Assembly (NCBI GenBank): GCA_039184415.1
Contig: JBCDBB010000079.1
Span: 1-18,359 of the forward strand
DNA from: JANSYP01 sp039184415
GTDB lineage: Bacteria > Pseudomonadota > Alphaproteobacteria > Rhodobacterales > Rhodobacteraceae
DNA: 18,359 nucleotides
Direction: 5' to 3'
Numbering within the stretch: position 1 is the stretch's first letter; every line of letters starts with the position of its first letter. A program made the translations under genes and the position numbers. The notes under the pieces are model-generated. The model searched no databases and was not told the DNA's origin. It saw nothing but the letters and a program-made list of their open reading frames with translations. Shown in pieces: positions 1 through 5,500 of the stretch.

Positions 1-150
1 CAGCGCCATGCCCACCGTGACCTGAAAGAGCGACAGGCGCAGCAGGCGCGACAGTGGCACCTCGGGCGTGGCGACATCGGCGAAGGGCAGATAGCGCGGG
101 GCGATGCCTGCAAGCTTGCGAAGCGCGAAATTGCGATAGTCAAAGGTCAT
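1..150 (-). CDS. pucC: PucC-family light-harvesting complex assembly protein (5' fragment)
   Basis: Only the first 50 codons are present; the gene runs off the left edge. The N-terminus (MTFDYRNFALRKLAG, then a PRYLPFADVA stretch and LLRLSLFQVTVGMA) matches the conserved start of the PucC/LhaA/bch2 family. These are polytopic inner-membrane proteins of the major facilitator type that help assemble LH1 or LH2 antenna complexes. Its place 100 bp downstream of pucBA on the same strand makes PucC, the LH2 factor, the best name, although the close paralogue LhaA cannot be excluded from 50 residues. The ATG at 148-150 is taken as the start because the family N-terminus begins there. The Shine-Dalgarno is weak (AGGG just upstream), so translation may depend on the upstream puc message. 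Confidence 0.85.
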   Translation of the reverse strand, partial: MTFDYRNFALRKLAGIAPRYLPFADVATPEVPLSRLLRLSLFQVTVGMAL

Positions 151-220
151 TGCCCTGGCCCAAGCGCGCAGTCCGACTGCCCCAGCGGCGGGACAGCCGG
201 GCTGATCCGAAGGAAGGGTC

Positions 221-242
221 CCATCGGCCGGACGGCCGGTGG
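221..242 (-). promoter_or_regulatory. Stem-loop between pucA and pucC
   Basis: Read on the minus strand, this is a 9-bp stem with one mismatch (CCACCGGCC / GGCCGATGG) around a GTCC loop, beginning 8 bases after the pucA stop codon. There is no T-tract, so it does not look like a classic intrinsic terminator. In characterised puc operons, stem-loops between pucA and pucC are linked to RNA stability or partial termination, which leaves antenna mRNA more abundant than pucC mRNA. That role is inferred here from position only. Confidence 0.5.
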
Positions 243-250
243 GGGTGCGT

Positions 251-589
251 TCAGTCCGTTGGCGGTGGCGCCGCCGAGGCCAGAACCTCATCAGGTTGCA
301 GAACAGCCCGCTTCACGCTGCCGTCCGGAAAGGTCACGGTAATCTCCCGCTGGCCGTCCGGCATGGGAAGCGCATAGGAGGCACGGGCGGTGTTCGCATC
401 CGCCTCGGCCTGGGCCGCCGCCATCTGGTCGCCATGTCCGAGCGGTTCTCCCGACAGGAAATCGGACACCCAGGAGGTGTTGCTGAGCACCGCGACATGC
501 ACCGCGAAGGAGCCCACCGCGACCGCCCCGAGAAAGATCGGCACGCCGACCGCAGGGGGCACTACAAGCCAAATCTTTGAATTGTTCAT
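251..589 (-). CDS. pucA: LH2 antenna alpha polypeptide with C-terminal extension
   Basis: This is the 112-residue alpha subunit of the peripheral light-harvesting 2 complex, a single-span membrane protein that binds bacteriochlorophyll with PucB. The start NSKIWLVVPPAVGVPIFLG is typical of LH2 alpha chains. His31 in the membrane span is the expected bacteriochlorophyll ligand, and the initiator Met is the usual B800 ligand. Counting without gaps from His31 and Trp40, positions 44 and 45 are Phe and Leu, whereas B850-type LH2 has Tyr and Trp. The same Phe/Leu pair is known in the B800-820 (LH3) antenna of Rhodoblastus acidophilus. LH2 alpha chains usually have about 53-60 residues. Here an Ala/Glu-rich linker (about residues 55-72) and a short strand-like segment (REITVTFPDGSVKRAVL, residues 81-97) follow, and should lie in the periplasm. 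R. sphaeroides Puc2A is a known precedent for an extended alpha chain. A GGAGGA ribosome-binding site lies 12 bases after the pucB stop. Confidence 0.93.
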   Translation of the reverse strand: MNNSKIWLVVPPAVGVPIFLGAVAVGSFAVHVAVLSNTSWVSDFLSGEPLGHGDQMAAAQAEADANTARASYALPMPDGQREITVTFPDGSVKRAVLQPDEVLASAAPPPTD

Positions 590-601
590 GGGGGTCCTCC
601 G

Positions 602-757
602 TCAGCCGAGCCAAGGCGTGGAGACGGCAACGAGGATGTGGGCCAGCAGAGCGATCGCCCCGAAGACACGCGTCCCGTCGATGAGGTAGCTGTGCACCTC
701 TTCCGCCTCCTTGAGATTGAGGCCCGTGGGCCAAACTTTGTCTGGATCGTCTGTCAT
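602..757 (-). CDS. pucB: LH2 antenna beta polypeptide
   Basis: This 51-residue protein pairs with PucA to form the LH2 antenna building block. It shows the LH2 beta pattern throughout: an acidic N-terminus with KVWPTGLNL, the EAEEVH motif (His22), IDGTRVF with the Arg30 that is expected to contact B800, and a single membrane span with His40, the expected B850-type bacteriochlorophyll ligand. It ends in TPWLG. The ATG at 755-757 follows an AGAGGTAGG purine stretch. The stop codon lies 12 bases before pucA, the standard pucBA arrangement, and the two should be translated from one message. All recognised pigment-contact residues of the beta chain look intact, so any spectral change in this antenna would come from PucA. 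It is shorter than many gene-finder cut-offs and easily missed. Confidence 0.95.
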   Translation of the reverse strand: MTDDPDKVWPTGLNLKEAEEVHSYLIDGTRVFGAIALLAHILVAVSTPWLG

Positions 758-867
758 ATCCTACCTCTCGCACAGTGAGTTGATGGAGCGCGCAGGCCAC
801 TTCCCCCGGAAACGCCCAGCACTCCGCCACTCGGCCGCGTCTGGCTTGAGGACACACCCGATAAGGA

Positions 868-897
868 AAAGTATGTCCAAATTTTCGTACATTGCAA
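868..897 (-). promoter_or_regulatory. Candidate puc promoter (-35/-10)
   Basis: On the minus strand, TTGCAA (892-897) and TACTTT (868-873) are separated by 18 bp. The spacer coincides exactly with the proximal TGT-N12-ACA palindrome (874-891). A repressor on that site would sit directly over the promoter, as known for PpsR/CrtJ targets. The -10 match to the sigma-70 consensus is poor, so the exact boxes are tentative. Transcription from here would give a puc leader of about 105 bases. Confidence 0.4.
874..891 (-). promoter_or_regulatory. PpsR/CrtJ-type operator, proximal copy
   Basis: The sequence TGTCCAAATTTTCGTACA fits TGT-N12-ACA exactly, the recognition sequence of PpsR/CrtJ, the aerobic and light-dependent repressor of photosynthesis genes in purple bacteria. 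It lies upstream of pucB, and its interior is AT-rich. The neighbouring copy at 899-916 is 7 bp away, the tandem arrangement typical of PpsR targets. Confidence 0.8.
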
Positions 898-898
898 A

Positions 899-916
899 TG
901 TAAACTAAAATTTACA
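899..916 (-). promoter_or_regulatory. PpsR/CrtJ-type operator, distal copy
   Basis: The sequence TGTAAACTAAAATTTACA is a near-perfect palindrome and fits TGT-N12-ACA exactly. With the proximal copy it forms a pair whose starts are 25 bp apart, suited to cooperative binding of PpsR dimers. Binding is expected to repress pucBAC under high oxygen or light. Confidence 0.85.
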
Positions 917-982
917 CTTACCTCTGTGAAACAAAACGAAAAAATTCGGCGCGCCACCGACAGGCGAGTCGCAAAATGCAAA

Positions 983-999
983 GCGGCGCAAATTGCCGC
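983..999. repeat. Short inverted repeat upstream of the puc operators
   Basis: GCGGC and GCCGC arms flank a 7-base AT-rich centre, with further A/T complementarity outside after one mismatch. It lies between the ndk terminator and the PpsR operators. It could be a binding site for another puc activator or a chance palindrome; nothing identifies the factor. Confidence 0.3.
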
Positions 1000-1013
1000 A
1001 TTTCGGATACATC

Positions 1014-1050
1014 AAAAAAGGCCGCCCGAAGCGCGACGCTTTGGGCGGCC
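1014..1050 (-). terminator. Intrinsic terminator of ndk
   Basis: On the minus strand, a GC-rich hairpin with arms GGCCGCCC and GGGCGGCC, extended by an inner AAGCG/CGCTT pairing, is followed by six T residues. It begins 28 bases after the ndk stop codon. It should end ndk transcription before the puc promoter on the same strand. Confidence 0.92.
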
Positions 1051-1078
1051 CTGTGGGTCCGGAGGACTGCGGTCGGGG

Positions 1079-1501
1079 TCAGCCGACGATTTCGAGCCCG
1101 GAAAAGAAGTAGGCGATTTCCTCGGCCGCGGTCTCGGGCGCGTCGGAGCCATGCACGGAGTTCTCGCCGACGCTTTCGGCGAATTCGGCGCGGATCGTGC
1201 CGGCGGCCGCATCGGCGGGGTTGGTGGCCCCCATCACTTCGCGGTTCTTGGCGATGGCGCCCTCGCCCTGGAGCACCTGCACCACCACCGGGGCGGAGGC
1301 CATGAAGTCGCACAGTTCTTCGTAGAACGGACGCTCGGCATGGACGGCGTAGAAGCGGCCCGCCTGTGCCTTGGTCAGGTGGATGCGTTTCTGCGCGACG
1401 ATGTGCAGGCCGGCCTCTTCGAACTTGGCGTTGATCTTGCCGGTCAGGTTCCGCTTGGTGGCGTCCGGCTTGATGATGGAAAGCGTACGTTCAACGGCCA
1501 T
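1079..1501 (-). CDS. ndk: Nucleoside diphosphate kinase
   Basis: This cytoplasmic enzyme transfers the gamma-phosphate of ATP to nucleoside diphosphates through a phosphohistidine, balancing the NTP and dNTP pools. The 140-residue length is the family norm. It begins MAVERTLSIIKPDATKRN, where the KPDA loop is conserved. The active-site motif NSVHGSD places the catalytic residue at His117, as in well-studied homologues. The ATG at 1499-1501 has a GGGA-type ribosome-binding site. It is transcribed alone, ends at a strong terminator, and is divergent from the ABC-F gene. It has no functional tie to the downstream puc genes. Confidence 0.97.
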   Translation of the reverse strand: MAVERTLSIIKPDATKRNLTGKINAKFEEAGLHIVAQKRIHLTKAQAGRFYAVHAERPFYEELCDFMASAPVVVQVLQGEGAIAKNREVMGATNPADAAAGTIRAEFAESVGENSVHGSDAPETAAEEIAYFFSGLEIVG

Positions 1502-1523
1502 TGGTTCTGTCCCTTGTCACTCC

Positions 1524-1540
1524 GGGGCGCAGATCGCCCC
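1524..1540 (-). promoter_or_regulatory. Stem-loop in the ndk leader region
   Basis: A 6-bp perfect stem (GGGGCG/CGCCCC) with a 5-base loop lies 22 bases upstream of the ndk start. If transcription starts further upstream, it would form in the 5' leader. No matching riboswitch is recognised. Confidence 0.3.
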
Positions 1541-1644
1541 ATGCCTCAATTGTTGCGCGGCCCGTAGCATGGCGCGGCGACAAATGGAAAGCCGTGATTG
1601 ATGAGGCGATTGACCGCCCCGCGCCCATGCGGCACGAGGGCGAC

Positions 1645-3507
1645 ATGCTGAAGCTGGACGATATCTCCTATTCGGTCGAGGGCCGGCCCCTGATCGAGCA
1701 TGCGAGCGCGGTGATCCCGACCGGGCACAAGGTCGGGCTCGTGGGGCGCAACGGGTCGGGCAAGACGACGCTCTTCCGGCTGATCCGGGGCGAGCTGACG
1801 CTGGAGACCGGCAGGATCACCCTGCCCGCCCGCGCCCGTGTCGGCGGCGTGGCGCAGGAGGTGCCGGGCTCGGAGGTTTCGCTGATCGACACGGTGCTGG
1901 CGGCGGACACCGAGCGCGCGAGCCTGCTGGCGGAGGCCGAGACCGCAACGGACCCTGCGCGCATCGCCGAGGTGCAGACGCGGCTGGCCGATATCGATGC
2001 CTGGTCGGCGGAGGCGCGGGCGGCGACGATCCTGCGGGGCCTGGGCTTTACCACCGCCGAGCAGGCCATGCCCTGCAGCGCCTTTTCGGGTGGCTGGCGG
2101 ATGCGGGTGGCGCTGGCGGCGGTGCTGTTCTCGGCGCCCGATCTGCTGCTGCTCGACGAGCCGACAAACTATCTCGACCTCGAAGGTGCGCTCTGGCTGG
2201 AGAGCTATCTGGCGCGCTATCCGCACACGGTGCTGATCATCAGCCATGACCGGGGCCTTCTGAACCGGGCCGTGGGTGCAATCCTGCATCTCGATGCGCG
2301 CAAGCTGACGCTCTGGCAGGGACCCTATGACCAGTTCGCCCGCCAGCGCGCCGAACAGCGCGCGGTGCTGGAGGCCCAGGCCAAGAAGCAGGAGGCGCGC
2401 CGGGCGCATCTGCAGAGCTTTGTTGACCGCTTCAGGGCGAAGGCGACCAAGGCCAAGCAGGCCCAGAGCCGGGTCAAGATGCTGGAGAAGATGGAGACGA
2501 TCACCCTGCCCGAGGAGGCCGCGAAGAAGGTCTTCACCTTTCCCGAGCCCGAGGAGATGCCGCCCCCCATCATCCAGATGGAGAACACGGCGGTGGGCTA
2601 TGACGGCCGGGCAGTGCTGAAACGGCTCTCGCTGAGGATCGATCAGGACGACCGGATCGCGCTTCTGGGCCGGAATGGCGAGGGCAAATCGACGCTCTCG
2701 AAGCTTTTGGCCGACCGGCTGCCGGCGATGGACGGACATATCAGGCGCTCGGGCAAGCTCAGGATCGGCTATTTCGCGCAGCATCAGCTCGACGAGCTGG
2801 AGCCCGACGAGACCCCGCTCCAGCATCTGCGCCGCGCCCGGCCAGACGAGACGCCCGCGAAGCTCCGCGCGCGGCTGGCGGGGTTCGGGCTGATGGCGGA
2901 TCAGGCGGAGACCGAGGTCGCGCGGCTCTCGGGCGGGCAGAAGGCGCGGCTGTCGCTCTTGCTGGCGACGCTCGATGCGCCGCACATGCTGATCCTCGAC
3001 GAGCCCACCAACCATCTCGACATGGAGAGCCGCGAGGGGCTGGTGGAGGCCCTGACGGCCTATTCCGGCGCGGTGATCCTGGTCAGCCACGACATGCACC
3101 TGCTGAGCCTCGTGGCCGACCGGCTCTGGCTGGTGAAGGACGGCGCGGTCACGCCCTTCGAGGAGGATCTGGAGGCCTATCGCCGGCTGCTGCTGTCGCC
3201 GGCGAAGACCGAGACGCCCAAAGCCGGGGAGACCGCAAACCCCGCGCCCAAACCGCGCCGGGCGTCACGCGACGCGCTTCAGGCGGCACGCTCGGAGCTG
3301 CGCAAATGCGAGGACCGGCTCGACAAGCTCAACGAGATGCGCGACCGGCTGGCCAAGAAGCTCGCCGACCCCGCGCTCTACGAGCCCGCGCGCGTGGGCG
3401 AGGCCGAGACCTGGCAGAAGAAGTATGCCGAGGTGATGAACGGGCTCGACCGGGCCGAAACGCTCTGGGTCGCGGCCCAGGAGCGGCTGGACGCGCTGGA
3501 AGCCTGA
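1645..3507 (+). CDS. ABC-F family ATPase (YheS-like)
   Basis: A 620-residue protein with two ABC ATPase domains and no membrane spans, characteristic of ABC-F proteins, which act on ribosomes rather than transport. Domain 1 has Walker A GRNGSGKTT (about 34-42), signature FSGGWRMR and Walker B LLLLDEPTNYLD. Domain 2 has GRNGEGKST, LSGGQKAR and LILDEPTNHLD. The interdomain linker is highly charged (FRAKATKAKQAQSRVKML), as in the YheS/Uup branch, and is the part expected to reach the ribosomal E site. A C-terminal charged coiled coil (last 75 residues or so) follows. An in-frame ATG reaches back to 1501, overlapping the ndk start, but the ATG at 1645 has GAGGG just upstream and begins the conserved MLKLDDISYS sequence. 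The stop codon overlaps the marC start. The precise role is not known. Confidence 0.9.
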   Translation: MLKLDDISYSVEGRPLIEHASAVIPTGHKVGLVGRNGSGKTTLFRLIRGELTLETGRITLPARARVGGVAQEVPGSEVSLIDTVLAADTERASLLAEAETATDPARIAEVQTRLADIDAWSAEARAATILRGLGFTTAEQAMPCSAFSGGWRMRVALAAVLFSAPDLLLLDEPTNYLDLEGALWLESYLARYPHTVLIISHDRGLLNRAVGAILHLDARKLTLWQGPYDQFARQRAEQRAVLEAQAKKQEARRAHLQSFVDRFRAKATKAKQAQSRVKMLEKMETITLPEEAAKKVFTFPEPEEMPPPIIQMENTAVGYDGRAVLKRLSLRIDQDDRIALLGRNGEGKSTLSKLLADRLPAMDGHIRRSGKLRIGYFAQHQLDELEPDETPLQHLRRARPDETPAKLRARLAGFGLMADQAETEVARLSGGQKARLSLLLATLDAPHMLILDEPTNHLDMESREGLVEALTAYSGAVILVSHDMHLLSLVADRLWLVKDGAVTPFEEDLEAYRRLLLSPAKTETPKAGETANPAPKPRRASRDALQAARSELRKCEDRLDKLNEMRDRLAKKLADPALYEPARVGEAETWQKKYAEVMNGLDRAETLWVAAQERLDALEA

Positions 3508-4133
3508 TGGACCTCGCGCTTGCCCTCTCTGCCTTTGCCACGCTCTTCGTGGTGATTGACCCGATCGGGCTCGCGCCGATGTTCGTGGCGATGACCCAGG
3601 GCATGGATGCCCACCGCCGCCGCGGAGTCGCCCTGCGCGCCTGTGCCATCGCGGTGGTTCTTCTGACGCTCTTTGGCCTTTTCGGGACGGCGCTTCTGGA
3701 TGCGATCGGGGTGTCGCTCGATGCGTTCCGGATCGCCGGCGGTCTGCTTCTGTTTCTGATCGCGGTGGAGATGCTCTTCGGCCGGCGCACAGAGCGGCGC
3801 GAGAAGCAGCAGGGCGACGAGGATCACGACCCGTCGGTCTTTCCCCTCGCCACGCCGCTCATCGCGGGACCGGGCTCCATGGCGACGATGATCCTGCTGA
3901 CCACGACCAAGGGCGAGGACTGGCTCGGCGTGCTGGAAATCCACCTGGTGATGGTGGCGGTCATCACCATCGTTTTGGTGTTGTTCTTTCTGGCCGGCAT
4001 GATCGAGCGCGCCCTCGGGCGGACCGGCATTCTGGTGGTCACACGGCTTCTGGGGATGCTGCTGGGCGCGCTGTCGGTCCAGTTCGTGCTCGACGGCTTA
4101 CGTGGCGCCGGGGTCATCGCCCCTCTGACATAG
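3507..4133 (+). CDS. MarC-family integral membrane protein
   Basis: A 208-residue inner-membrane protein with about six hydrophobic spans, matching the MarC/UPF0056 family. Diagnostic stretches are FVVIDPIGLAPMFVAMT near the N-terminus and PLATPLIAGPGSMATMI in the middle, two related segments that suggest an internal duplication of the usual MarC kind. Despite the name (multiple antibiotic resistance locus), no transport substrate or resistance role is established for the family. The start ATG at 3507 shares one base with the ABC-F stop (TGATG), so the two are probably translationally coupled. A longer upstream reading frame exists, but it lies wholly inside the ABC-F gene and is rejected. 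Confidence 0.9.
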   Translation: MDLALALSAFATLFVVIDPIGLAPMFVAMTQGMDAHRRRGVALRACAIAVVLLTLFGLFGTALLDAIGVSLDAFRIAGGLLLFLIAVEMLFGRRTERREKQQGDEDHDPSVFPLATPLIAGPGSMATMILLTTTKGEDWLGVLEIHLVMVAVITIVLVLFFLAGMIERALGRTGILVVTRLLGMLLGALSVQFVLDGLRGAGVIAPLT

Positions 4134-4153
4134 GCCCATTCCGCCCCTATATA
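4125..4153 (+). promoter_or_regulatory. Candidate sigma-70 promoter of the retropepsin-like gene
   Basis: CTGACA (4125-4130, five of six to the -35 consensus) and TATATA (4148-4153) are exactly 17 bp apart. The -35 box overlaps the last codons and stop of the MarC gene. Transcription would start about 14 bases before the ATG at 4174, giving a very short leader that holds the AGAAAGGG ribosome-binding site. Confidence 0.55.
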
Positions 4154-4173
4154 TTGGGCTAGAAAGGGTACCA

Positions 4174-4755
4174 ATGTTCACCAGCACTGCCGCAAGCCTC
4201 CTCTATCTCAGCCTTCTCCTGGCCTATCTGCTCTACTTTTTCCTGCGCGGAAACCGGGAATCTCGGGGCAAGATGGCCCGGCAGCTCGTGGTCTGGGTGC
4301 TGATCTTCGTCGGCGTCATCGCGGCCTACGGGGTGTGGGAGGATATGCGCAGCCCGCTGGGCGCCGATCGTGCAATGGTCACCCAGAGCGGAGAGATCGT
4401 CGTGCCCCGCGCCCGCGACGGCCATTATCACCTCACGCTCGACGTGAATGGCAAACCGGTGCGATTCATCGTCGATACCGGGGCGAGCGACATGGTCCTG
4501 ACCAAACAGGATGCGGAGCGGGTGGGGATCGATACCGAGACGCTGCCCTTCTACGGGCGGGCCCGAACGGCCAATGGCACGGTGGCCACGGCGCAGGTCT
4601 GGCTCGACAGCGTCGGCCTCGGCCCGCTTCAGGACCGCGGCGTGCGGGCCCGGGTCAGCGCGGGCGAAATGCCGGGATCGCTGTTGGGGATGAGCTATCT
4701 CCAGCGCTTCGATCATATCGCGATCACGGGCAACACTCTGACGCTGACGCGCTGA
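4174..4755 (+). CDS. Membrane-anchored retropepsin-like aspartic protease (clan AA)
   Basis: A 193-residue protein with two N-terminal hydrophobic segments (about 6-24 and 37-56) and a single retropepsin-like domain (about 80-193). The catalytic motif is FIVDTGASDMVL, with the active-site Asp at 101. A LLGMSYLQRF motif, typical of the family's second conserved region, lies near the C-terminus. One DTGAS copy per chain means activity would require a homodimer. It matches the TIGR02281-type clan AA proteases common in alphaproteobacteria, whose substrates are unknown. With two spans the catalytic domain should be on the same side as the N-terminus; the orientation is not certain. It has an AGAAAGGG ribosome-binding site and its own candidate promoter. 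Confidence 0.88.
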   Translation: MFTSTAASLLYLSLLLAYLLYFFLRGNRESRGKMARQLVVWVLIFVGVIAAYGVWEDMRSPLGADRAMVTQSGEIVVPRARDGHYHLTLDVNGKPVRFIVDTGASDMVLTKQDAERVGIDTETLPFYGRARTANGTVATAQVWLDSVGLGPLQDRGVRARVSAGEMPGSLLGMSYLQRFDHIAITGNTLTLTR

Positions 4756-4797
4756 TCCGAGGGCGCAGGACCCGCGCCCGGCAAGGCGCGCGTCCCG

Positions 4798-4828
4798 AAA
4801 AGCGCGGGGCCCAAAAAGCGCGGGGCCC
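4798..4828. repeat. Two-copy tandem repeat between convergent genes
   Basis: AAAAGCGCGGGGCCC occurs at 4798-4812 and again at 4814-4828, a period of 16 bp. It lies between the stop codons of the convergent retropepsin-like and tail-collar genes. GGGGCCC segments can pair with one another and each copy is next to an A run (a T run on the minus strand), so it may serve as a termination region. The hairpin and T-run geometry is not canonical. Confidence 0.5.
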
Positions 4829-4845
4829 CGCCCGGGGCGCGGCGC

Positions 4846-5460
4846 TCAGTTCCGTGACGGGTAGATCCCCTGGAGCGCGATGCAGTAGCGGATCACCTGA
4901 TAGGGGTTCATGACGCCGAAGGACTGGTTGCCGCCGGCGGAGCCCACCGAGACGCTCACGGACCCCGCGGCCATGTCGGCGGTTGCGCCGCCCGGCGCGG
5001 CATAGGCGGGCGCCGACGTGGTCAGGGCCGGCAGGTTTCCGGCGGGATTGGGATTGCTGCCCGGTGTCACGGTCGCCGTGGGCGTTCCGGTGGCGGTGTG
5101 GGAGTGGGCCGGCAGGTTCTGCGTGGTCAGCGTCACGATCTCTGCGCCGCCCTTGGCGCCCTCGCGCCGGGGCGAGAGACCCGCGCCGGTTCCGGTGTGC
5201 ATCGCGATCCGGCCGCGCAGATCCGGCAGTCCGAAGGTCGTGCGCCCGTCGCCGCCGAACTGGGTGCCGAGCAGCGAAAACAGCGCCTGATACTGGGAGA
5301 TCGGGAGTAGCTGGCCGTCGGTCGCCACCGTGCCGCGCGGGCAGAAGCTCCAGCCGCCCATGATGATCTGGCCGATATAGAGGTCCTGCGCCGCGGCAGG
5401 TTCCGGCGCACCGAGAGAGGCCGCGGCGAGCGCCGCAGCGGCAAGGGTCTTTTTCATCAT
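4846..5460 (-). CDS. Exported phage tail-collar domain protein
   Basis: A 204-residue protein with a clear Sec signal peptide: a KK pair, an Ala-rich hydrophobic core and cleavage probably after APEPAAA, before QDLYIGQI. The rest is a tail-collar domain (Pfam PF07484, the Mdp/microcystin-dependent-protein type). Typical landmarks are IGQIIMGGWSFCPRG, a DGQLLPISQYQALFSLLG stretch, the GGDGRTTFGLPDLRGR motif, LPAHSHT, and the C-terminal NPYQVIRYCIALQGIYPSR. Collar domains trimerise in phage fibres, and exported chromosomal copies have no settled function. No other phage genes surround it, so it is not evidence of a prophage. It starts 40 bp after the VPLPA-CTERM gene and probably shares its message. 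Two adjacent ATGs (5460 and 5457) both fit the AGGAG site. Confidence 0.88.
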   Translation of the reverse strand: MMKKTLAAAALAAASLGAPEPAAAQDLYIGQIIMGGWSFCPRGTVATDGQLLPISQYQALFSLLGTQFGGDGRTTFGLPDLRGRIAMHTGTGAGLSPRREGAKGGAEIVTLTTQNLPAHSHTATGTPTATVTPGSNPNPAGNLPALTTSAPAYAAPGGATADMAAGSVSVSVGSAGGNQSFGVMNPYQVIRYCIALQGIYPSRN

Positions 5461-5500
5461 AGGTCTCCTCTGGACGGTGGGGTGGTTCGGTGCGGCGGGC

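Noticed and set aside
800..845. tRNA-Ser-like stretch (GGCCGAGTGG on the minus strand) in the puc leader
   Set aside because: Only a D-arm-like string is present. No acceptor stem, anticodon arm or T-arm could be paired, so it is taken as chance.
291..857. 188-codon minus-strand open frame spanning pucB and pucA
   Set aside because: It overlaps pucB and pucA in another frame. Those two are recognised at the residue level, while this translation is Arg/Gly/Cys-rich and matches nothing known.
1501..1644. 48-codon upstream extension of the ABC-F frame
   Set aside because: It overlaps the ndk start and adds residues unlike the family. A ribosome-binding site and the conserved N-terminus support the ATG at 1645.
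1546..3099. 517-codon minus-strand open frame opposite the ABC-F gene
   Set aside because: It is antisense to a clear ABC-F ATPase. Its Arg/Gln/Leu/His-rich translation is typical of shadow frames in GC-rich DNA.
4846..5460. Prophage or tailocin remnant suggested by the tail-collar domain
   Set aside because: The protein has a Sec signal peptide and there are no capsid, tail, integrase or lysis genes or att-like repeats nearby.
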